Shown: positions 16,475-23,544 of the stretch, one piece after another | Layout of the letters: the number at the start of each line of letters is the position of its first letter | Position numbering within the stretch: position 1 is the stretch's first letter | Assembly: GCA_965662365.1 (NCBI GenBank) | Contig: CBFIHR010000010.1 | Coordinates: 1 to 64,000 of the forward strand | Direction: 5' to 3' | DNA length: 64,000 bases | From: CAWVWD01 sp965662365 | GTDB lineage: Bacteria; Bacteroidota; Bacteroidia; Chitinophagales; Saprospiraceae | Program-made: the position numbers and the translations under genes | The notes under the pieces: generated by a model | What the model saw: the letters and a program-made list of their open reading frames with translations, nothing else | Databases searched by the model: none | Told to the model about the DNA's origin: nothing

Positions 16475-17212
16475 ATGACAAATAATATTACATTTATCTT
16501 CTTTTACATTATTACGATTGTATTTGTTTCTACGAGTTGTAATCAGAAAACACCGAGCAAAGATCAACCGCAACAAAATACACCACAAACTCAGTCAGCT
16601 CAACAAGATTCTACCTCAAATATTATTAACAAAGGTCGTCAACCAGCTCCTCGAACAGTCTATGATACTACTAAATGGGTAAGAATTATAGATATTGATT
16701 CGACGATTGTGGAAGATATGCGTTATGCGACAGCGGATAATTTTGTAAAAGAAATCATGTACGATTGTGGTGCTTGTTATCTGCGTCCAGAAGTCGCAGT
16801 AGCTGTTGGGCAAGCACACCAAATGCTGAAGGAACAAGGTTATGGCGGTTTGAAAATGTTTGATTGTTACCGACCTCGACCGATTCAACAGAAACTCTGG
16901 GACAAAGTCCCCGACGCTCGATATGTTACCCCTCCTTGGAAAGGCTCGATGCACAACCGTGGCTTAGCTGTGGATTTAACAATTATTGATTCGCTTGGTC
17001 ATCAGTTAGATATGGGTACTCGATTTGATTATTTTGGTGTCGAAGGGTATCATACTTATTTGGGACATTCAGATGAGATTCAAGCGAATCGAACTTTATT
17101 AAAAGAAACTTTAAGCAAAGTTGGCTTTCGTCATATTCGTACAGAATGGTGGCATTATTCTTATCGAAAAGTGACTTATCCGATTTCTGATTGGGTCTGG
17201 GACTGTAAGTAG
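16475..17212 (+). CDS. D-Ala-D-Ala dipeptidase lipoprotein, VanX/DdpX family (M15D)
   Basis: 245 residues; lipobox cysteine at residue 22 ('VSTSCNQ') and a Gln/Pro/Ser-rich linker to about residue 65. The catalytic domain has 'VEDMRYATADNF', 'KMFDCYRPRPIQQKLWD', the zinc motif 'GSMHNRGLAVDLT' (SxHxxGxAxD) and 'EWWHYSY' (ExxH), all needed for D-alanyl-D-alanine dipeptidase. In VanX this removes D-Ala-D-Ala; in non-resistant bacteria such enzymes recycle cell-wall dipeptide. No vanH/vanA genes are near, so resistance is not implied. A bidirectional terminator follows. Confidence 0.9.
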   Translation: MTNNITFIFFYIITIVFVSTSCNQKTPSKDQPQQNTPQTQSAQQDSTSNIINKGRQPAPRTVYDTTKWVRIIDIDSTIVEDMRYATADNFVKEIMYDCGACYLRPEVAVAVGQAHQMLKEQGYGGLKMFDCYRPRPIQQKLWDKVPDARYVTPPWKGSMHNRGLAVDLTIIDSLGHQLDMGTRFDYFGVEGYHTYLGHSDEIQANRTLLKETLSKVGFRHIRTEWWHYSYRKVTYPISDWVWDCK

Positions 17213-17297
17213 TTGTTGAATACTTGAAATCGTTATGACTCAAATATTATGATAATGATTAAGTTACACATTTATTAAAAGTTTTATATAAATCAAT

Positions 17298-17339
17298 AAA
17301 AAGTGTCAAACCGAACTATTCGATTTGACACTTTTTTTA
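17298..17339. terminator. Bidirectional terminator between the VanX-like and NlpC/P60 genes
   Basis: AAAAAGTGTCAAA and TTTGACACTTTTTTT flank a loop of about 12 bases; both strands show a T tail, fitting the convergent genes on either side. Confidence 0.85.
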
Positions 17340-17432
17340 TAAAATCAGCCCGTAGCAATAATTGATGACAAGAAGATATCACGCCATTGAAAATTATTAT
17401 TTAATAATTGTTCTCTAAAAACTGCTGATGCT

Positions 17433-17951
17433 TTACGGACTAATTACATCTCGTGCGAATAGAATTTTAGGTTTCCAATACGTAGATTTCGTAATATTTT
17501 GCACCATTACGCCTTTCGAAGTCGTACTGTGAACGACTGAAATGCCTTCGTATGTATTCGAGACGACCATTGCGACATGACTAACTTTTCCATTTTTACC
17601 AAAAAATATCAAATCACCAGGTTTAACCTTGTTGAGCGGCACTGCCTTTCCTTCTGTTGCTTGTATTTTTGAACTGGGTGAGACCGTGATGCCTTCGCTT
17701 TTCATCACATAAGCAGTGAAGCCTGAACAGTCAAATCCTTTTGGATCTTTACCCGCATATTTGTATTTCGTTCCCACGTATTTTTGACCATATTTCGCCA
17801 AATTATTACGTTTGACCATCATGGCATCGACTTTTGTCGTATTATTTCCCGAGCCGCTGCCCGAGTTAATGCTTTTGAATGCCTCACAAGATGATAGTAA
17901 GAAAGTAATACATATAAATAATATTACTCTATTTAATCCGTTAACTGTCAT
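17433..17951 (-). CDS. NlpC/P60 peptidoglycan endopeptidase lipoprotein
   Basis: 172 residues with lipobox cysteine at 22 ('LLSSCEA') and a short Gly/Ser linker. The NlpC/P60 domain shows the catalytic cysteine in 'GFDCSGFTAYVM', 'VKPGDLIFFGKNGKVSHVAM' with the catalytic histidine, and a polar third residue near 'VVHSTTSKGV'. Family members cleave gamma-D-Glu-diaminopimelate bonds in peptide stems, as E. coli Spr/MepS does. Length matches single-domain lipoprotein members. It is convergent with the VanX-like dipeptidase, forming a small peptidoglycan-processing neighbourhood. Confidence 0.92.
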   Translation of the reverse strand: MTVNGLNRVILFICITFLLSSCEAFKSINSGSGSGNNTTKVDAMMVKRNNLAKYGQKYVGTKYKYAGKDPKGFDCSGFTAYVMKSEGITVSPSSKIQATEGKAVPLNKVKPGDLIFFGKNGKVSHVAMVVSNTYEGISVVHSTTSKGVMVQNITKSTYWKPKILFARDVISP

Positions 17952-18039
17952 AGTGTTTTGTTATAAAGTTTTAAAAGTTATGCTCGTTGTAGTAGGTTAG
18001 TTAATTAGTTATTATATGATTGTTTTAACAGCGAGTAAT

Positions 18040-18070
18040 GCGGTTTGATGAAAGTCAAATCGCTTTTTTT
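18040..18070 (+). terminator. Orphan rho-independent terminator in a divergent region
   Basis: GCGGTTTGA and TCAAATCGC (one G-T pair) enclose a six-base loop and are followed by seven T on the forward strand. The region 17952-18318 (367 bases) separates divergent genes, so no known forward gene ends here. The rest of the gap holds the promoter at 18212 and no convincing gene. Confidence 0.55.
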
Positions 18071-18211
18071 CATTAAAACGGCTAAAAATATACCAACTTT
18101 AGAATCTTTCCTAAAATGGTTGGCGAAAATAATCTATCGTCTAATAGGACAAATTCGAAGCTTCAGCCATTTAAAATTGAGTCGTATTTTTTTATTTTTA
18201 ATGAATGATAA

Positions 18212-18243
18212 TTGCCATTTCCTAAGACAAAGGTGTATTTTTG
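18212..18243 (+). promoter_or_regulatory. Bacteroidota promoter before the DUF3127 gene
   Basis: TTG at 18212-18214, 21-base spacer, and TATTTTTG at 18236-18243, an exact TAnnTTTG. Predicted start of transcription is near 18250, giving a leader of about 70 bases. Confidence 0.55.
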
Positions 18244-18318
18244 TTCACAGATTAATTTTTATTAAAAAAACGATTATTGAATTAGTAGTTAGTTCATAAT
18301 CCACAATTTGATTTTACG

Positions 18319-18696
18319 ATGGCATTTGAAGTAAAAGGAGTAATATACGACAAAATGGATACGCAAGTTATCTCTGACCGGTTCAAAAAACGTGATTTTG
18401 TAATCGAGATAGAAGACGGTGCGTATAAGCAACATATTAAGTTTCAATTAACACAGGATCGTTGCGATTTAGTGGATAATTACGAAAAAGGCGACGAGGT
18501 AAAAGTATCTTTCAACCTGAGAGGTCGTCCGTACCAAAAGGGTGCTGAAACGATTTATTTTACGAATTTAGAAGCATGGCGATTAGAAAAACAGGCGTTT
18601 AGTTCACAGAATGTTCCGCCACCAGTAGATGATGGTTTTCCATCTGTAAATGATATCCCGCCGGCACCAGAAGTAAACGATGATTTGCCATTTTAG
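18319..18696 (+). CDS. DUF3127 protein (OB-fold-like)
   Basis: 125 residues. 'MAFEVKGVIYDKMDTQVISD', 'FVIEIEDGAYKQHIKFQLTQ', 'VKVSFNLRGRPYQKGAETIY' and 'FTNLEAWRLEK' are typical of DUF3127, a small cytoplasmic family common in Bacteroidota with the look of a single-stranded-DNA-binding OB fold. The acidic proline-rich tail ending 'DDLPF' resembles the C-terminal tip of SSB (family ending DDxPF), which binds partner proteins. This suggests a nucleic-acid role, unproven. It has its own promoter and is followed by a long imperfect palindrome. Confidence 0.82.
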   Translation: MAFEVKGVIYDKMDTQVISDRFKKRDFVIEIEDGAYKQHIKFQLTQDRCDLVDNYEKGDEVKVSFNLRGRPYQKGAETIYFTNLEAWRLEKQAFSSQNVPPPVDDGFPSVNDIPPAPEVNDDLPF

Positions 18697-18735
18697 TAAT
18701 TTCGTCGTTTATCTTTTATCTTCCTCTTAGCTATA

Positions 18736-18812
18736 TTCCTAAAGGAAAAAAGAGCAACACGCCGCACTGAACATATTGCGAATTCGGCGTGTCGCTCCCT
18801 TTCCTTTAGGAA
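18736..18812. repeat. Long imperfect palindrome between convergent genes
   Basis: Arms 18736-18764 and 18785-18812. Outer 13 bases TTCCTAAAGGAAA / TTTCCTTTAGGAA pair perfectly; the inner GAGC-A-ACACGCCG pairs with CGGCGTGT-C-GCTC. It may end transcription from both sides, but has no clear T tail and a GC-rich core unlike its surroundings. Confidence 0.65.
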
Positions 18813-18840
18813 ATATTCAGCCGAAGCTAATCTACAAAAA

Positions 18841-19461
18841 TCAGCTTATTACCAATTGTGTTTTCTTGATTAGTTCCACCAACTCTTTTTGTGTACTCAA
18901 TGATTTATCTTTTGTGTACCAGGTTTGTAAGTCTTTTAAAATTACGGGATAACTAAAATCAGGTCGAGCTTTTGCCTCTAAAAACATTTCTTGAGCTTCC
19001 GCAGGTCTCGGTCCCCAATTTCCTAAAACTTCTAAAGTAGTTTTGTCCAAAATAATCAACTTTGGAATCGAGCGACCGCCGTTTGTCAAAAATGCGTCCA
19101 TAATATCTAAGTGTTTATCACGTAGAAGAAGTTTTAGCGTTACATTCGGTGTTTGTTCCGCCATTTTCGCCATTACAGGTACGGTTTGAGCTGCATCGCC
19201 ACACCAGCCTTCTGTCAAAACCAACCAGATTTGAGGTGAATTAATATGACTCAGTATAGCTAAGGTTTCAGGAGCTAACTTAGTCGTTTTGTCTAAGCGT
19301 TTCATGCGTCGTTCATTCAACATTGTGTAATGCAGCATTGACTCACTGTAATTCTTTTCAGCTGATTGATTATTTGCTAATTGTTCTTTTATAAAACTTC
19401 TATAAGTTTCATAATCCATTGCATTCGCAATTATTTCGCTTGTAATAATTTGTGTTTTCAT
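18841..19461 (-). CDS. Thioredoxin-like protein with single active-site cysteine
   Basis: 206 residues, no signal peptide, so cytoplasmic. The active-site region reads 'LTEGWCGDAAQTVPVMAKMA' (CGDA in place of CGPC), as in the Thioredoxin_9 group, which keeps the first cysteine but lacks the resolving one. 'LKLLLRDKHLDIMDAFLTNG', 'RSIPKLIILD' (cis-proline) and 'WGPRPAEAQEM' complete the fold. Without the second cysteine it cannot work as a classical disulfide reductase alone; monothiol redox or structural roles are possible. The partner is unknown. Confidence 0.82.
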   Translation of the reverse strand: MKTQIITSEIIANAMDYETYRSFIKEQLANNQSAEKNYSESMLHYTMLNERRMKRLDKTTKLAPETLAILSHINSPQIWLVLTEGWCGDAAQTVPVMAKMAEQTPNVTLKLLLRDKHLDIMDAFLTNGGRSIPKLIILDKTTLEVLGNWGPRPAEAQEMFLEAKARPDFSYPVILKDLQTWYTKDKSLSTQKELVELIKKTQLVIS

Positions 19462-19697
19462 GGCTGTAAAACAACATAAATTTTATCAAAGTTTTATAAG
19501 GATTGAATAAAAAGCGAGATCTAATGGATAATGTAAAGTAATGAGCCAAATACTAAGCGGTGCTTGATAGGATGATTTTGAATTTTAGAGATAATGTAAT
19601 AAAAAATTTCACGCTGATTTTTTATTAAAAAATAGTGTTATTTACGATTAAATAATTGCTAATTTTACGGGAATGTTATGCACTTAAATACTATATA

Positions 19698-20882
19698 ATG
19701 ATAGAACTACCTAAAACTTCTATTGATTTTAATAATACAGAAATTGCCTTTGAGGCAAAATCCGATAAAGCCTTAAGAAAAGCCGCTTGGCTCTTTGGTG
19801 TGATGAACAATCCGACATTAGTCAAAGTTGGTTCTAAAATGGGATTATTGGCCTTAAAAATGAGATTACCTGTCGAAGGCATAATCAAGCAGACCATTTT
19901 TGAGCAGTTTTGTGGTGGTACGACACTGCTCAACTCACAGTCGACAATAGATGAATTATCCGCTTTTGGGGTACAGTCTATCTTGGATTATGGAGCAGAA
20001 GGTAAAGAAAGTGAGGAAGACTTCAACCGAACAATGCGTGAAATTATGGAAGCGATTAAATTCGCCGGTCAAAATTCGCACGTTCCGTTTGTGAGTGCAA
20101 AAATTACAGGTTTAGGGCGGTTTGCTTTATTAGAAAAGTTCCAAAGTAAAGCGACTCTCACAGCTGCAGAACAAGATGAATTTGACGGAATAATGAAGCG
20201 ATTAGATGCTATTTGTAATCTGGGGAGAGAGTACAAAACTGGCGTATTTATAGATGCTGAAGAGTCGTGGATTCAAGATACCATTGATTATATCGTCAAT
20301 ATTATGATGGGGCGTTACAACACCGAATTACCAATTGTTTATAACACTTTTCAACTTTATCGTCATGATAGATTAGATTATTTGAAAAAATCCTTCAGAT
20401 TGGCTCAAAAACAAGGATTTATCTTGGGGGCAAAGTTAGTTCGAGGTGCTTACATGGATAAAGAACGAGCAAGAGCAACGGAAAAAGGATATCCGTCACC
20501 GATACAACCGAATAAAACAAAGGCAGATGAAGATTATGACTTAGCCGTTCGTTTTTGTGTGAAAAATTATGAAAAAATTGCATCTTGTACCGCCACACAT
20601 AATGCGGACAGCTGCCGTAAACAAGTAGAATTAATAGAACGTTTAAAATTACCGAAAGGGCATCCGCACTTTTTGTTCAGTCAGCTATACGGTATGAGCG
20701 ATCATTTGACTTTTAATTTGCAGAAAGCAGGATTTAATACTGCTAAATATATTCCTTATGGTCCCGTAAAAGACGTTGTACCGTATTTAATTCGTCGAGC
20801 AGAGGAAAATACTTCGGTTACAGGTGATATGGGAAGAGAATTATCATTGATAAAAAAGGAAATGAAACGACGAGGAATTTAG
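19698..20882 (+). CDS. Proline dehydrogenase
   Basis: 394 residues from the ATG at 19698; the frame runs back to 19656 without family similarity. The flavin TIM-barrel shows 'VSAKITGLGRFALLEKFQ', 'GVFIDAEESWIQDTIDYIVN', 'VYNTFQLYRHDRLDYLKKSF', 'GAKLVRGAYMDKER' and 'YGPVKDVVPYLIRRAEEN' (the RR...E substrate site). It oxidises proline to pyrroline-5-carboxylate, feeding electrons to quinone. The aldehyde dehydrogenase partner is not adjacent, so this is the monofunctional form typical of Bacteroidota. A bidirectional terminator follows. Confidence 0.94.
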   Translation: MIELPKTSIDFNNTEIAFEAKSDKALRKAAWLFGVMNNPTLVKVGSKMGLLALKMRLPVEGIIKQTIFEQFCGGTTLLNSQSTIDELSAFGVQSILDYGAEGKESEEDFNRTMREIMEAIKFAGQNSHVPFVSAKITGLGRFALLEKFQSKATLTAAEQDEFDGIMKRLDAICNLGREYKTGVFIDAEESWIQDTIDYIVNIMMGRYNTELPIVYNTFQLYRHDRLDYLKKSFRLAQKQGFILGAKLVRGAYMDKERARATEKGYPSPIQPNKTKADEDYDLAVRFCVKNYEKIASCTATHNADSCRKQVELIERLKLPKGHPHFLFSQLYGMSDHLTFNLQKAGFNTAKYIPYGPVKDVVPYLIRRAEENTSVTGDMGRELSLIKKEMKRRGI

Positions 20883-20919
20883 CAGCTTGTTCCAAGAATT
20901 CGATCACAATTAAGAGATG

Positions 20920-20957
20920 AAAAAAGCGAATGATTTTTCGATCATTCGCTTTTTTAT
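20920..20957. terminator. Bidirectional terminator after proline dehydrogenase
   Basis: AAAAAGCGAATGAT and ATCATTCGCTTTTTT with a six-base loop, lying between convergent genes. Confidence 0.9.
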
Positions 20958-20972
20958 TAAAACTGTTGGTTA

Positions 20973-21410
20973 TTAATTGCCCCTTTCCCGTTGTTCCTTC
21001 ACTTTTTTCAATAATTCAGACCGAAAGGCTCGTTCCGTTCGTGGTAGTTTAGCCAATTTTTTCATGGGCAATACCGCTTTGAATTTTTTATAATATTGCT
21101 TTTCCAAATCCAGCTGTTTTTGTCGTAATTCAAAGCGTTTTTCGATAGCTTCCTCTAATTCTTGATCTGACATTTCACCATAATTTCCTCGATTAAGTTG
21201 ACGTTCAGCTTTGCGAAGTTCCCGCAGTTCTTTTTGGTAGTCATTATAAACTGGCCAAAAAGCCTTGGATTCATCTGCTGTTAAATCCAGTTTTTGAGTA
21301 AAAAAAGCGACCCGGTAAGCTTCAATTTTTTCTGATTTCTCTCCTCGTTTCTGCCCAAACAACATGATTGTAGTCATACTAAACAATAGAATAAAAGATA
21401 GTTTTTTCAT
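20973..21410 (-). CDS. Spy/CpxP-like periplasmic protein
   Basis: 145 residues; signal peptide ends 'IMLFGQ' near residue 20. The mature part is almost entirely charged helix, 'LDLTADESKAFWPVYNDYQK' then repeated Lys/Glu/Arg-rich segments to 'KKVKEQRERGN'. This is the pattern of small periplasmic proteins related to Spy/CpxP or metal sensors that in Bacteroidota follow sigma/anti-sigma gene pairs. It lies 12 bases after the anti-sigma-like gene and is surely co-transcribed with it. A chaperone-like or stress-sensing role is inferred. Confidence 0.65.
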   Translation of the reverse strand: MKKLSFILLFSMTTIMLFGQKRGEKSEKIEAYRVAFFTQKLDLTADESKAFWPVYNDYQKELRELRKAERQLNRGNYGEMSDQELEEAIEKRFELRQKQLDLEKQYYKKFKAVLPMKKLAKLPRTERAFRSELLKKVKEQRERGN

Positions 21411-21422
21411 AGTTTTTGTTTT

Positions 21423-21959
21423 TTATAATAATTCGTCAATTGCTACATCTTCAATAAAATTTTCTTCGATATATTCTTCTAAAATATCCGTTTCAATATC
21501 TTCGATATTTATTAAAATAGCGGTCTTTTCCGTTGTCATAAGTAGATTTGCCAGCTGTTCCTCCTCGAATGCCTCAATATTATTTTCAATATATGCTTCA
21601 ATCTCGGTTGATGTCAATTCAATCATATTATTTTCAGTTGATTGATTGATCAAATAAGTGCTAATTACTGCCACAATCACTATCGAAGTTATAATAATCG
21701 CAAAACCAGGACGCAATAACCTTTGAAAATACGGACTAACTGTTGCCCAAACTATTGAGGACGTAATATCTTTTGTGGTGACATTTGGAATCGTTTCCGC
21801 CTGTAAAATCGTTTTTTCAAAAATCTTGTTAGACAAATTATCAAAATAATTATCAGGTAGCTCAAAGGCTTCTAATGAATCATTGTCCTTTTTTAAGTTT
21901 GCTAAAAAAGGAGCGATTTCCGATAGTTCGTTTTCGATATGTTGTTTTTCATTTTTCAT
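21423..21959 (-). CDS. Putative anti-sigma-factor-like membrane protein
   Basis: 178 residues from the ATG at 21959 (a longer start at 21989 is possible). An acidic N-terminal cytoplasmic part ('ENELSEIAPFLANLKK', 'FELPDNYFDNLSNKIFEK') is followed by one membrane helix ('FAIIITSIVIVAVISTYLI') and a very acidic periplasmic tail full of Glu and Ile. Such proteins usually follow a sigma-70 family gene and restrain that sigma factor. No sigma factor gene is present upstream here; the next gene is an oxidoreductase on the other strand. Its Spy-like neighbour follows by 12 bases. Confidence 0.55.
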   Translation of the reverse strand: MKNEKQHIENELSEIAPFLANLKKDNDSLEAFELPDNYFDNLSNKIFEKTILQAETIPNVTTKDITSSIVWATVSPYFQRLLRPGFAIIITSIVIVAVISTYLINQSTENNMIELTSTEIEAYIENNIEAFEEEQLANLLMTTEKTAILINIEDIETDILEEYIEENFIEDVAIDELL

Positions 21960-22435
21960 ATTCTCAAATTCTACAATTTTGACGATCACTACATTAAAAG
22001 GTTTAAAACAGCTGTTATTTTATTGATAATTTTCTACAAATTATTCGATTGCTGCATTTTTATCATCTTTTTTGTACTAAATTTTAGATAGAATAAATTT
22101 GGAATATTGTATCACGCTGAAGCATTTGAAGTACAAAAACCTGAATCTGATTAACTGAGCAGGTGATCTTATTCAATTTAATGATCATCTAATTAATAAA
22201 GCATTAATTGATAAAAAAATCCTACATTGGCAACCTGATTAGGTTCAAGTAGTGACAAATATTGAGTTTAAATAAAAACGGTTGGCGATTGACAGTCGTT
22301 CACTTCGTTCTCTGGTGACGGAGATTTTGGGGCAGGTGTATGCTTGTTCCTTTCTTGACAGAAAATACTCGTCAAACGAGTTGTTAAGAATCATTAGTGA
22401 AGCGACCGTCAACCGTCTGCTGTCAATTATTCGAA
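21960..22435. other. Intergenic region with structured, repeat-like leader
   Basis: 476 bases between divergent genes. The right half (22281-22435) is richer in GC than its surroundings and contains ATTGACAG (22287) and CTGTCAAT (22420) as an inverted pair, an ACTCGT/ACGAGT hairpin near 22370, and a GCAGACGGTT segment (reverse strand, about 22410) that recurs near 58260. No convincing protein is encoded; a 63-codon frame at 22282 lacks protein character. Confidence 0.4.
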
Positions 22436-23404
22436 ATGAATTGGGGAATTATTGGTTTAGGAAAGATTTCTAATAAATTTACGGAAGCCTTAAAAATCGT
22501 TGATGATGCAGCGATTTATGCGGTTGCGTCTCGTAATCAAATAAAGGCGGACGACTTTGCCAAAAGACATCACGCAAAGAAGGCATACGATAGTTATGAA
22601 AAACTATTTCGAGATGAAAAAGTAGAAGTCGTTTACATCGGAACGCCACACGTTTTTCATGCCGAAAATGCGATTGCGGCAATGGAACACGGCAAATCGG
22701 TGTTGTGCGAAAAGCCGATTGCAATGAATCGAAAACAAGCACAGCAAATGTTTGATTGTGCGAAAGCGAATAACGTATTTTTGATGGAAGCCTTGTGGAC
22801 TCGGTTTATTCCGTCATTTATAAAAGCAAAAGAACTAGTCGAAAACGGTACAATCGGAGAAGTCAAAAACATCGTTGCGGACTTTGGTTTTCGGTCAAAT
22901 CATTCGCCTGAAAGTCGAATTTTTAATCCAAAGTTGGGTGGCGGTTCGATTTTAGACGTTGGGATCTATCCGATTTTTTTAGCAGTTACGATTTTGGGTA
23001 AACCGAATGCGATTAAGGCTTTCGCCAAAATGAATGAGCAGCAAACGGACAACGCTTGTAATATGATTTTTGAATATGAAAATGCAATGGCAAGTTTGAT
23101 GTCTTCGTTAGTGGCAAATCAACAAGTTGAAGCCACGATTTTTGGCACAGAAGGCTCGATTCGTCTGAATAATCGTTTTCACGAACCAACATCTATTTCG
23201 ATTCTTAGAGAATATAAAGAAGTAGAAAAAATAGAATTTGAAGAGCTCGGAAGTGGTATGCAATATCAAGCCATCGAAGTACAAAACTGTATCAAAGCTG
23301 GAAAAACGCAAAGCGATTTGATGTCGTGGAATGATAGTTTATTGCTGCATGAAGTGATGGATTCGGTGAGGAGAGAAGCGGGGATTTTGTATGAGTGGGA
23401 TTGA
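22436..23404 (+). CDS. Gfo/Idh/MocA-family oxidoreductase
   Basis: 322 residues from the ATG at 22436, where the Rossmann fold starts ('MNWGIIGLGKISNKFTEALK'). Further landmarks: 'VVYIGTPHVFHAENAIAAME', 'VLCEKPIAMNRKQAQQMFDC' with the catalytic EKP lysine, 'FLMEALWTRFIPSFIKAKEL' and 'GGGSILDVGIYPIFLAVTIL'. The set is that of the dihydrodiol dehydrogenase-like or sugar oxidoreductase branch using NAD(P). Substrate cannot be inferred from context because no sugar genes adjoin it. It stands alone with a structured leader. Confidence 0.9.
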   Translation: MNWGIIGLGKISNKFTEALKIVDDAAIYAVASRNQIKADDFAKRHHAKKAYDSYEKLFRDEKVEVVYIGTPHVFHAENAIAAMEHGKSVLCEKPIAMNRKQAQQMFDCAKANNVFLMEALWTRFIPSFIKAKELVENGTIGEVKNIVADFGFRSNHSPESRIFNPKLGGGSILDVGIYPIFLAVTILGKPNAIKAFAKMNEQQTDNACNMIFEYENAMASLMSSLVANQQVEATIFGTEGSIRLNNRFHEPTSISILREYKEVEKIEFEELGSGMQYQAIEVQNCIKAGKTQSDLMSWNDSLLLHEVMDSVRREAGILYEWD

Positions 23405-23436
23405 TAGTTAGTGGGTTTTTATAAAAGAAAATAGTA

Positions 23437-23535
23437 TTACCTTACAAAATCACTAATTTCAAATAAAGATTATGTAAGGTAATATTTTTGTATCTTACAT
23501 AATCTATGTATTTTTAATCAGATTTTGTAAGGTAA
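23437..23535 (+). promoter_or_regulatory. Nested inverted repeats enclosing a promoter element
   Basis: Outer arms TTACCTTACAAAATC (23437-23451) and GATTTTGTAAGGTAA (23521-23535) are perfect inverses. Inside lie GATTATGTAAG (23468-23478) and CTTACATAATC (23494-23504), also perfect, and between those TATTTTTG (23483-23490), an exact -7 element. Four copies of a GATTNTGTAAGGTAA-like site thus surround a promoter ten bases before the ATPase gene. Confidence 0.75.
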
Positions 23536-23544
23536 AAATAAAAA

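Noticed and set aside
16475..17951. Vancomycin-resistance cluster suggested by the VanX-like gene
   Set aside because: No VanH, VanA/B, VanR or VanS homologue is nearby; the neighbour is an ordinary NlpC/P60 peptidase. A cell-wall recycling role is more likely.
18045..18299. 84-codon open frame before the DUF3127 gene
   Set aside because: It overlaps the terminator and the promoter at 18212, has low-complexity Lys/Phe/Leu composition and no family resemblance.
22282..22473. 63-codon frame overlapping the oxidoreductase start
   Set aside because: Non-ATG start, repeat-like DNA and overlap with a well-supported gene in another frame.
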